A stretch of DNA of 46,812 nt. Origin: Micromonospora okii. Its GTDB lineage: Bacteria > Actinomycetota > Actinomycetes > Mycobacteriales > Micromonosporaceae. Below, one piece after another: positions 18,818 to 25,828 of this stretch. The translations under genes were made by a program, and so were the position numbers. The stretch covers positions 1 through 46,812 of the forward strand of contig NZ_BBZF01000030.1 of NCBI RefSeq assembly GCF_020884795.1, written 5' to 3'. Positions within the stretch are counted from its first letter, which is position 1. Every line of letters starts with the position of its first letter. The notes beneath the pieces were generated by a model. That model was not told where the DNA came from and ran no database searches. It saw only the letters and a program-made list of their open reading frames with translations.

Positions 18818-20302
18818 TCAACCGGTGAGCAGCAGCGCGCCGACGGACGCGAGGGTGGCCGCCACGGCCAGCACGGAGCTGGCCGCCACGAACCGGCCCA
18901 CCGGCACGGTGATCCCGGCGGCCCGGCACCGCTCGTACCAGAGCAGGGTGGCCAGGGACGCCCACGGCGTGACCAGCGGCCCCACGTTCGTGCCGACCAG
19001 CAGGGCGAGCAGCCGGGTGACGTCGCCGGCAGGCAGCGCCGCCTCGCCGGCCACGTACGCGGGCAGGTTGTTCACCACGTTGGCCAGCAGCGCGCCCGTG
19101 CCCCCGGCCCGCAGCGCGCCCAGCGCCCCGCCGTCCGGGCCGAGCAGCGCGCCGACGAGGTCGTCCAGGCCGTGCCGGCCGAGGGTCTGCACCACCAGGA
19201 AGAGCCCGGTGACGAGGAGGAGCAGCCGCCACGGCACCAGCGAGGGCCGCAGCGTCGCCCGGGACCGCACGGCGAACCCGGCCAGCACCAGCGCGGCGGC
19301 CGCCGCCGAGGCGATCCCGATCTCCACCCCGGCGACGATTCCGGCGACGAGGAGCAGGCAGCCGGCCAGCGCGGTCCGGTAGAGCACCGGGTCGGCCGGG
19401 ACGGGCCGGCGCGGCGCGACGAACCGGTCCGCCCCGCGTCGACCCCGCCGCCAGTACGCGACCCACAGCAGCGCCGCCGTGACGCCGATCGCGGCGAGCT
19501 GCGGCAGCGCCATCCGGCCCGCGTACGGCAGCGGGTCGAGGCCGACCCGGTCGGCGGCGAGCAGGTTGGTCAGGTTCGACACCGGCAGCAGCAGGCTGGC
19601 CGTGTTCGCCAGCCACACCGTGGTCATCGCCAGCGGCAGCGGCGGCATCCCGAGGCGGCGCGCCAGCGCCAGCATCACCGGGGTGAGCAGGACGGCCGTG
19701 GTGTCCAGGTTCAGCGCGATCGTGGTGACCGAGGCGAAGCCGACGCAGAGCGCGAACAGCGCCGGGTAGCTGCCCCGCGCCACGATCGCCAGCCGGGTGG
19801 CCAGCACGTCGAACACGCCGGCCACCGCGGTCAGCTCGGCCAGCACCACCACCGTGCCGAGGAAGAGCAGCAGCGGCAGGACGCGCTCCAGGGTGGCCAC
19901 CGTCTCGGCGCGGGGCAGCAGCCCCGTCAGCGCGCAGGCCGCCCCGAGCAGGGCCAGCGCCAGCGCCACCCAGTCGAGCGGGTGCAGCCGACCGAGGCGG
20001 TCGGGCAACCGACCCAGCCGGCCCCACCGCCCCAGCGGGCCTGACGGCCGGTCCGGCGGGCGGGGCCGGCGCGCCGGTTCCCTCGTACGACGGGCCGGGC
20101 TCACCGGGTGTCGGGCGGCGACCGTGGAGCGTTCGGCCGGGGCCGACGCGCGCGGCGTCGGGGCTGCCGGGGGCGACGGGTGCGGTGCCGGGGCCGAGGC
20201 GGGGGCCGTCGGGGCGAGGTGCGGCGTCGGGATCGACGGGTGCGGCGTCGGGGTCCGGGCGTGGCGGGCCGGGGCGGGCGGCTCGTCGCCGTCGGGGGTC
20301 AC
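18818..20302 (-). CDS. ArsB/NhaD/SLC13-type ion transporter
   Basis: About 494 residues, with roughly ten to twelve membrane helices. Family motifs are NLDTTAVLLTPV (substrate/ion site of the first half), VSNLTNLLAA, and NVVNNLPAYVA in the second half, which match arsenite/citrate-type (ion transporter superfamily) permeases. GTG at 20302 has AGGA nine bases upstream; an earlier GTG at 20320 lacks one. About 110 residues before the first helix are Pro/Ala/Arg-rich, low-complexity and encoded by imperfect GC-rich repeats (about 20155-20290), so the real start could be further in. Substrate may be arsenite, sodium or an organic anion; no ars regulator or arsC gene is nearby, so arsenic is not supported by context. 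Confidence 0.85.
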   Translation of the reverse strand: MTPDGDEPPAPARHARTPTPHPSIPTPHLAPTAPASAPAPHPSPPAAPTPRASAPAERSTVAARHPVSPARRTREPARRPRPPDRPSGPLGRWGRLGRLPDRLGRLHPLDWVALALALLGAACALTGLLPRAETVATLERVLPLLLFLGTVVVLAELTAVAGVFDVLATRLAIVARGSYPALFALCVGFASVTTIALNLDTTAVLLTPVMLALARRLGMPPLPLAMTTVWLANTASLLLPVSNLTNLLAADRVGLDPLPYAGRMALPQLAAIGVTAALLWVAYWRRGRRGADRFVAPRRPVPADPVLYRTALAGCLLLVAGIVAGVEIGIASAAAAALVLAGFAVRSRATLRPSLVPWRLLLLVTGLFLVVQTLGRHGLDDLVGALLGPDGGALGALRAGGTGALLANVVNNLPAYVAGEAALPAGDVTRLLALLVGTNVGPLVTPWASLATLLWYERCRAAGITVPVGRFVAASSVLAVAATLASVGALLLTG

Positions 20303-20381
20303 GGAGGCTGATCCTGCCACGCCGGCCCGCGCCCGTCGCCGGCTCGGTGTGCCCCTGTGACCGGACCCTCCCGCCGCAGCC

Positions 20382-20437
20382 GGTTAAGAAGGGGCCCCTC
20401 CACCACCGAATGCGTTAACAAGGGGCCCCTCCTTTCC
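20382..20437 (-). repeat. GGGGCCCC/GTTAAC intergenic element, copy 1
   Basis: A 56-bp element with two GGGGCCCC boxes flanking a central GTTAAC. Read on the minus strand it matches the element at 28273-28327 at about 44 of 56 positions (my hand alignment). It is followed on the plus strand by a CCGGCCGG tract. I recall similar elements scattered between genes in Micromonospora genomes; that is memory, not a search. Confidence 0.8.
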
Positions 20438-20490
20438 GGCCGGCCGGGTGGTGGACAGCAGTCGATGGGTGGCCTAGCGTTCGCCGCATC

Positions 20491-21504
20491 ATGCGTAGGA
20501 CATTCCTCGGCGCCGGCCTGGCCCTGCTGCTCGCCGTCGCCGCCTGCTCCGGCCCCACGTCCACCGCCGCCCCCGGGCCGACGTCCGGCGGCCCGTCGAC
20601 CGGGGCGCCGTCAGCGTCGCGGCAGAGCCCCGCCGAGGTCGAGCGGACCCTGGCCAGCCTGCGCCGGGTCGACGACCTGCCGATGTGGGAGATGACCTAC
20701 GTCGGCGACTACGACCCGACCGTTGGCACCGACGCCGCGCCGCCCAGCCCGTTCGGCTGCTCGCTCTTCGCCGCGTGGGGCGACCCGGGCCGCCCCCTGT
20801 TCGCCCGCAACTTCGACTGGGAGGCCAACCCGGCGCTGGTGCTGCGCACCGACCCGCCGGACGGGTACGCCACCGTCTCCCTGGTCGACATGTCGTACCT
20901 CGGCGTCGGCGACGACCCGACGGGGGACCGCCGGCTGCTGGACGCGCCCCTGCTGCCGTTCGACGGCATGAACGAGCGTGGCCTCGCCGTCGGGCTGGCC
21001 GCCGACGACGCCGCCACCGCCCGGCCCGTGGCGGGGAAGCCGACCGTCGGCTCGGTGCGCATCCTGCGACTGGTGCTCGACCAGGCCGCCACGGTCGACG
21101 AGGCCGTCGCCGTCCTCACGCGGCACAACCTCGACTTCGAGGGCGGCCCGCCCCTGCACTACCTGCTCGCGGACGCCAGCGGGACCTCGGCCGTGGTCGA
21201 GTTCGTCGACGGGGCGATGCGGGTGGAGAAGGGGCGGGGGAGCTGGCAGGCGCTGACCAACGTGCCGGTCATCGACGTACCCGAGGAGCGTCGGCGCGCC
21301 GACCACCGCTACGGCCTGCTCGCCGCCGCCCTGACGAAGGCCGGCGGGGTGGTCGACGACCGGGCGGCGCTGGAGCTGCTCAACGACGTCCGTCAGGGCC
21401 ACACCCGCTGGTCGGTCACCTACGGCCTGCGCAGCGGCGACATCCACCTGCGCACCGCCAGGGGCACCGAACGCGCGTACCGCCTCCCGCTCACCCTGCC
21501 GTAG
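20491..21504 (+). CDS. C45-type amide hydrolase-like lipoprotein
   Basis: A 337-residue putative lipoprotein. A signal peptide ends in the lipobox LAVAAC with Cys19 as the lipid anchor, followed by a Pro/Ser/Thr-rich linker to about residue 45. The catalytic part resembles linear amide C-N hydrolases/acyltransferases of the Ntn type (peptidase family C45 and choloylglycine hydrolase relatives): FGCS at about residue 90 with Cys90 as the expected nucleophile, then LFARNFDW, GMNERGLAVGL, and a late NDVRQGHTRWSVTYG segment. It would cleave amide bonds of small molecules at the outer face of the membrane. Whether Cys90 becomes a free N-terminus by self-cleavage, which would detach it from the lipid anchor, is not clear. 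ATG at 20491 is within about 54 bases of the repeat element upstream. Confidence 0.87.
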   Translation: MRRTFLGAGLALLLAVAACSGPTSTAAPGPTSGGPSTGAPSASRQSPAEVERTLASLRRVDDLPMWEMTYVGDYDPTVGTDAAPPSPFGCSLFAAWGDPGRPLFARNFDWEANPALVLRTDPPDGYATVSLVDMSYLGVGDDPTGDRRLLDAPLLPFDGMNERGLAVGLAADDAATARPVAGKPTVGSVRILRLVLDQAATVDEAVAVLTRHNLDFEGGPPLHYLLADASGTSAVVEFVDGAMRVEKGRGSWQALTNVPVIDVPEERRRADHRYGLLAAALTKAGGVVDDRAALELLNDVRQGHTRWSVTYGLRSGDIHLRTARGTERAYRLPLTLP

Positions 21505-21560
21505 CGCGTGGCGGACCAGGGCCCCGGCGGTTCCGTGGCGGAGGCGCGGTAACGAACTTT

Positions 21561-21597
21561 GGTACGAGACGGCCCCTCCCGAGGGCCGTCTCGTACC
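21561..21597. terminator. Perfect 15-bp hairpin
   Basis: GGTACGAGACGGCCC at 21561-21575 pairs with 21583-21597, loop seven bases. It lies between convergent genes and should end transcription from the hydrolase gene, and possibly from the opposite side. Confidence 0.75.
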
Positions 21598-21634
21598 AGG
21601 ATCCGCTGGGCGCCCGGGACAGCAAGGGCAGAGC

Positions 21635-21674
21635 GGTGGGCCGGACCCGGGAGGAGTCCCGGGGCCGGCCCACC
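21635..21674. terminator. Second hairpin between convergent genes
   Basis: Stem of 18 pairs with one mismatch (21635-21652 with 21657-21674) and a four-base loop. It is 11 bases beyond the stop of the minus-strand secreted gene, so it is probably that gene's terminator. Confidence 0.75.
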
Positions 21675-21685
21675 TGCCCCCTGGG

Positions 21686-22717
21686 TCAGCGCTTGGTCGG
21701 GTCGAAGGTGTAGTCCACCCCGCCGACGTCGTACCGCTCGCCCTCCTTCTGGAGCGGCCCGACCTGGACCACCTGGAGAGTCTGCGGCCGCTGGAGCACC
21801 TGGCTCGTCGAGAAGCTCAACTTCAGCACCGGGCGCTCGTCGGGGTTGATCAGGATGCCCCGGATCTGCGCCTTGTTCGGGTCGAGGATCTCGACGGCCG
21901 ACCTGTCGATCACCCGGATGTTCTCACCCTGCCCGCCGGCCTGCCGCCAGCGGTCGAAGAGCTCGGGGCCGAGGTCGGCGACGATCTTCACGCCCGGCAC
22001 CGGCTCGGCGAGCGGCCGGAACGCCAGGTCGAACCGCGCCGGCACGTCCAGGGCGTTGGCCAGGGCGTACGGGCGGACCGAGATCGGGCCGGGGGTGGCC
22101 GCCGGGACGGTGTTGGCGTTCTTCCAGGCGATGTTGTTGTTGTACTGCGTGTTGACCGACGTCGCCGTGCCCTCGAAGAGCATCGGGTCGGTCGGCGACT
22201 CCCAGCGCACCAGGAGGCAGAAGTGCCCGATCGACGGCACGTTGGGCCAGGCGATCGAGGTGGTGGTGACGCCCGCCGTGACCGGGATGGACGGCGTCGA
22301 GCCGATGGGCGTCCAGTGGGCCGGCCAGTTCGCGCCGCCGCCGGAGGTGGTGTAGTACACCTTCAGTTGGCCGGTGCTGGTGCCGGAGCCGTACGGGCCG
22401 TTGTTCCGCAGTTTCACGAAGATGTAGCTGGTCGATCCGACGACCGGATTCGTGGACGCCGCGCACTCGACCGCGGTGGGGCAGATCTTGATGTCCGGGC
22501 TGTTGAAGAAGGACGAGTAGATCGAGCCGTGCGGCTCGTATCCGGCGTCGCTCGCGATGTCCTTGATGAAGACGTCGGTGCGGGCGGGGGCCAGGCCGGC
22601 GGACTCGACGGCGGCCGTGGCGGTGCCCCCGGTCGAGAAGGCCAGCACGGCGGCCAGGGCAGCGCCGAAGAGCAGCCGCGCGGTGCGCGGACGGGAGCGG
22701 GTGCGTGCGATTGGCAT
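21686..22717 (-). CDS. Secreted protein of unknown function
   Basis: A 343-residue exported protein. The ATG at 22717 follows AAAGGGA; an upstream in-frame ATG would add 27 residues without a signal. Signal peptide: MPIARTRSRPRTARLL basic part, hydrophobic core, cleavage near TATAAV. The middle (about residues 50-190) looks like a CARDB/Ig-type beta domain with YIFVKLRNNGPYGSGT and a conserved-looking FCLLVRWESPTDPM; three or four cysteines may form disulphides. The C-terminal part (about 200-343) is beta-rich and ends in VGGVDYTFDPTKR. I recognise no catalytic motif. Such proteins occur alone in actinomycetes as exported orphans. Its gene has no operon partner. Confidence 0.82.
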   Translation of the reverse strand: MPIARTRSRPRTARLLFGAALAAVLAFSTGGTATAAVESAGLAPARTDVFIKDIASDAGYEPHGSIYSSFFNSPDIKICPTAVECAASTNPVVGSTSYIFVKLRNNGPYGSGTSTGQLKVYYTTSGGGANWPAHWTPIGSTPSIPVTAGVTTTSIAWPNVPSIGHFCLLVRWESPTDPMLFEGTATSVNTQYNNNIAWKNANTVPAATPGPISVRPYALANALDVPARFDLAFRPLAEPVPGVKIVADLGPELFDRWRQAGGQGENIRVIDRSAVEILDPNKAQIRGILINPDERPVLKLSFSTSQVLQRPQTLQVVQVGPLQKEGERYDVGGVDYTFDPTKR

Positions 22718-23010
22718 GCTGATTCCCTTTCGACTGGCGGTGGTGGGCCGAATGGCGAACAATGGCTCGCACGACCCGGCCCGATTACTGTAGGACAACG
22801 GTCGGGGAAAACGAAACAGTCAACATTGTCGATTGCTGAAAAGGCGTCCGCATATGCCGGGGAGGTGGCAATTCCCGAATACGGCGGAACGTGGCTGAAG
22901 AAATCGCGCGGCGGTATGTATCAACGGGGTCGGAACGCGCTCCTGTACGCCCACACGCGCCGCCGGGCCGGACGGGCGCGCCAGCCGTCGGCCGCCGGCC
23001 CGTACGCTGG
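22718..23010. promoter_or_regulatory. Divergent promoter region, AT-rich
   Basis: The 293 bases between the secreted orphan (minus) and the histidine kinase (plus). About 22785-22890 is clearly AT-richer than its surroundings. TACAGT read on the minus strand at 22788-22793 is a candidate -10 for the secreted gene. TACGCT at 23002-23007 sits just before the kinase GTGs and is a candidate -10 for a leaderless kinase mRNA. No clear -35 for either. Confidence 0.4.
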
Positions 23011-24231
23011 GTGACCGTGAAGCGGACACTGTTCGGCCGGCGGCTGCGCAGCCTGGCCTTCGACCTGGCGGTCTCCGGCTTCGTCGCGCTGTTCGGCCTC
23101 GCCGGGGCGGCCAACCAGGTGGGCGACGACTGGCAGGTCATCGGGGTCGGCATCGCGATGGCCGGGGCGCTGCTGTTCCGGCGCGCGTACCCGTCGGCGG
23201 TGGCGGCGGTGGTCGCCGTGCTCGCCCTGGCGCAGGTCGCCGCCGGCTGGGGGCCGCTGCCCTACGACGTCGCCGTGCTGATCGCCCTCTACAGCGTGGT
23301 GAAGTACGCGGACCGGCTGCGCGACGGCATCCTCGCCGGGGTGGTCGCCGGGGTCGGGGTGGTGCTGGCCGCCCTCCAGGTCGAGAGCACCAGCCCGTGG
23401 TGGATGTCCGCGATCTGGTTCGGCATGTGCACGGTCGCGGTGTGGCTGATCGGGCTCAACGTCCGCACCCGGCGGCTCTACGTGGTCAGCCTCGAGGAGC
23501 GGGCCGTCACCCTGGAGCGCGAGCGCGAGGCCGAGGCGCGGGCCGCCGTCGCCGAGGAGCGCACCCGCATCGCCCGGGAACTGCACGACGTCGTGGCGCA
23601 CAGCATGGCCGTGATGATCGTCCAGGCGGACGGCGCGCGGTACATGCTCGACCGGGACCCGGAGACGGCCCGGGAGGCGGTGCGGGTGGTGGCCGACACC
23701 GGCCGGCAGGCGCTGGAGGAGATGCGGCGCCTGGTGGGCGTGCTGCGCCAGACGAGCGCGCCCGAGCCGGGCGGCGTGGTGTCGGCGGGCCTGTCGGCGG
23801 AGCCGGCGCACCAGCGCCCCGCGTTGGTGGGGCTGCCCGAGCTGCTGGACCGGTTCCGGGCGGCCGGGCTCCGCGTCGACTGGACCGTCACCGGCGAGCC
23901 GCCGGCGCTGCCGCCCGGCCTGGAGCTGACCGTGTACCGGGTGGTGCAGGAGGCCCTGACCAACGCCCTCAAGCACGCCGGGGTCGGCGCGAGGGTCACG
24001 CTGAGCCTCGCCCACCCGCCCGACGCGGTCGTGGTCCGGGCCGTCGACGACGGCCGTGGCCGGCCGGTGGTCCGGCCCGCGCCGTCCGGCGGGCACGGCC
24101 TGGTCGGCATGCGCGAGCGGGTGGCGGTGTACGACGGCAGCCTCACCGCCGGGCCGGGGCTGGCCGGGGGGTGGCAGGTCGAGGCGCGACTGCCGCTACC
24201 GTCGCACACCGGGACGGAGGTGGCGGCATGA
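23011..24231 (+). CDS. NarL-type sensor histidine kinase
   Basis: About 406 residues. Four to five N-terminal membrane helices (about residues 10-150) form a short-loop sensor, a coiled linker (RAVTLEREREAEARAAVAEE) follows, then a HisKA_3 domain with RIARELHDVVAHSM, in which the His is the phosphorylation site, and an HATPase_c domain with VVQEALTNALKHA and a GHGLVGMRERV G-box. GTG at 23011 or 23017 probably starts a leaderless transcript. The stop overlaps the response regulator ATG by four bases (ATGA), so the two are co-translated. Almost no extracellular loop means it most likely senses membrane stress or its partner ABC transporter, as in intramembrane-sensing kinases. The inducer is unknown. 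Confidence 0.93.
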   Translation: MTVKRTLFGRRLRSLAFDLAVSGFVALFGLAGAANQVGDDWQVIGVGIAMAGALLFRRAYPSAVAAVVAVLALAQVAAGWGPLPYDVAVLIALYSVVKYADRLRDGILAGVVAGVGVVLAALQVESTSPWWMSAIWFGMCTVAVWLIGLNVRTRRLYVVSLEERAVTLEREREAEARAAVAEERTRIARELHDVVAHSMAVMIVQADGARYMLDRDPETAREAVRVVADTGRQALEEMRRLVGVLRQTSAPEPGGVVSAGLSAEPAHQRPALVGLPELLDRFRAAGLRVDWTVTGEPPALPPGLELTVYRVVQEALTNALKHAGVGARVTLSLAHPPDAVVVRAVDDGRGRPVVRPAPSGGHGLVGMRERVAVYDGSLTAGPGLAGGWQVEARLPLPSHTGTEVAA

Positions 24232-24893
24232 CGGTCCGCGTGGTGATCGTGGACGACCAGGCCCTCGTGCGGGCGGGGTTCCGGATGGTGCTGGACTCCC
24301 AGCCGGACCTCACCGTGGTCGGCGAGGCGGTCGACGGCGCGGACGCGCTGCGGGTGCTCGGCCGGGTCGAGGCCGACGTGGTGGTGATGGACGTCCGGAT
24401 GCCGACCATGGACGGCGTGGAGGCCACCCGCCGCATCTGCGCCGGCCGCCCCGGCGACCGGCCCCGCGTGCTGGTGCTGACCACCTTCGACACCGAGGCC
24501 GACGCGTTCGCCGCGCTCCAGGCCGGGGCGAGCGGCTTCCTGCTCAAGAACGTCCCCCCGGAGGAGCTGCTGGCCGCGATCCGGGTGGTGGCCGAGGGCG
24601 ACTCGGTGGTCGCCCCGTCGATCACCCGCCGGCTGCTGGACCGCTTCGCCGGGCAGCTCGGCCCCGGCCCCGCCGCCGACCCCCGGCTGACGCAGCTCAC
24701 CGAGCGGGAACGGGAGATCCTGCTGCTGGTGGCGCAGGGCCTCTCCAACGCCGAGATCGCCGCGCGGGTGCACGTCGCCGAGGCGACCGTGAAGACCCAC
24801 GTCGGCCGCATCCTGGCCAAGCTCCGGCTCCGCGACCGGGTGCAGGCCGTGGTGCTGGCGTACGAGAGCGGGCTGGTCACCCCCGGCGGCTGA
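24228..24893 (+). CDS. NarL/LuxR-type response regulator
   Basis: A 221-residue partner of the preceding kinase. Receiver domain: VVIVDDQALVRAG with the acidic pair at Asp9-Asp10, VVVMDVRMPTMDG with the phospho-acceptor Asp, and FLLKNVPPEELL with the conserved Lys. The LuxR-type helix-turn-helix is LTEREREILLLVAQGLSNAEIA and ATVKTHVGRILAKL. It binds DNA when phosphorylated. The ABC pair starting 146 bases downstream is the likely target; a small six-bp hairpin at 24923-24937 lies in the gap. Confidence 0.95.
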   Translation: MTVRVVIVDDQALVRAGFRMVLDSQPDLTVVGEAVDGADALRVLGRVEADVVVMDVRMPTMDGVEATRRICAGRPGDRPRVLVLTTFDTEADAFAALQAGASGFLLKNVPPEELLAAIRVVAEGDSVVAPSITRRLLDRFAGQLGPGPAADPRLTQLTEREREILLLVAQGLSNAEIAARVHVAEATVKTHVGRILAKLRLRDRVQAVVLAYESGLVTPGG

Positions 24894-25039
24894 CGGGCGG
24901 TACGACCTGAGGCGTACGGGACCGCCCCGTCGGGGCGACCTACGGCGCAGGAGGGTCGAGCGCGCGGGTGGACGCGGACGCCGGGCCGCCGCCCATAGCG
25001 TCGGAGGCGTTCCAGCCACCGACAACGGGGAGCCCCGCC

Positions 25040-25828
25040 GTGTCCGTCCCACCCCCCGCGTTCGCCGCCGCCGGCGTCGCGGTCACCGCCCGCGGCCTGC
25101 GCAAGGAGTACGGCTCCGGCCAGGCGCGCGTCGTCGCCCTCGACGGCGTCGACGTCGACTTCACCGCCGGCCGGTTCACCGCCATCATGGGCCCCTCCGG
25201 CTCCGGCAAGTCCACTCTCCTGCACTGCCTCGCCGGCCTGGACCGGCCCAGCGAGGGAACCGTGCGGATCGGCGACGCCGAGCTCGGGCGGCTCGACGAC
25301 AAGCGGCTCACCCTGCTGCGCCGGGACCGGGTCGGCTTCGTCTTCCAGAAGTTCAACCTGCTGCCCGCGCTCACGGCCGAGGAGAACATCACGCTGCCGC
25401 TGGCCATCGCCGGCCGCCGCCCCGACCCCGGCTGGCTGGGCCAGGTGGTCGCCGCCGTGGGGCTGGCCGACCGGCTGCGGCACCGGCCCGCCGAACTCTC
25501 CGGCGGCCAGCAGCAGCGCGTCGCCGTCGCCCGCGCCCTGATCACCAAGCCGTGGGTGATCTTCGCCGACGAGCCGACCGGCAACCTCGACTCCCGCTCC
25601 GGGGCGGAGGTGCTGCGGCTGCTCCGCGAGGCCGTCGACGCCCTGGGGCAGACCGTGGTCATGGTGACCCACGACCCGGTGGCCGCCAGCCACGCCGACC
25701 GGGTGGTGTTCCTCGCCGACGGCCGGCTGGTCCGCGAGCTGACCGCGCCCACCGCCGAGGCGGTCCTCGACACCCTGGCCCACCTCGACACGGCCCCGGC
25801 CGGCGCGGGGGCGGTGACCGGCCGATGA
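25040..25828 (+). CDS. ABC transporter ATP-binding protein, MacB/LolD-like
   Basis: A 262-residue ATPase of the MacB/LolD/BceA type. Walker A is MGPSGSGKST, Q-loop FVFQKFNLL, signature LSGGQQQR, Walker B VIFADEPTGNLD, and the H-loop is VTHD. The GTG at 25040 follows GGGGAG at 25027-25032. The C-terminus overlaps the permease ATG by four bases. It powers the FtsX-type permease, either to expel a peptide, lipid or drug or to mediate envelope signalling. Its position next to the kinase/regulator pair suggests a self-protection module. Confidence 0.95.
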   Translation: MSVPPPAFAAAGVAVTARGLRKEYGSGQARVVALDGVDVDFTAGRFTAIMGPSGSGKSTLLHCLAGLDRPSEGTVRIGDAELGRLDDKRLTLLRRDRVGFVFQKFNLLPALTAEENITLPLAIAGRRPDPGWLGQVVAAVGLADRLRHRPAELSGGQQQRVAVARALITKPWVIFADEPTGNLDSRSGAEVLRLLREAVDALGQTVVMVTHDPVAASHADRVVFLADGRLVRELTAPTAEAVLDTLAHLDTAPAGAGAVTGR

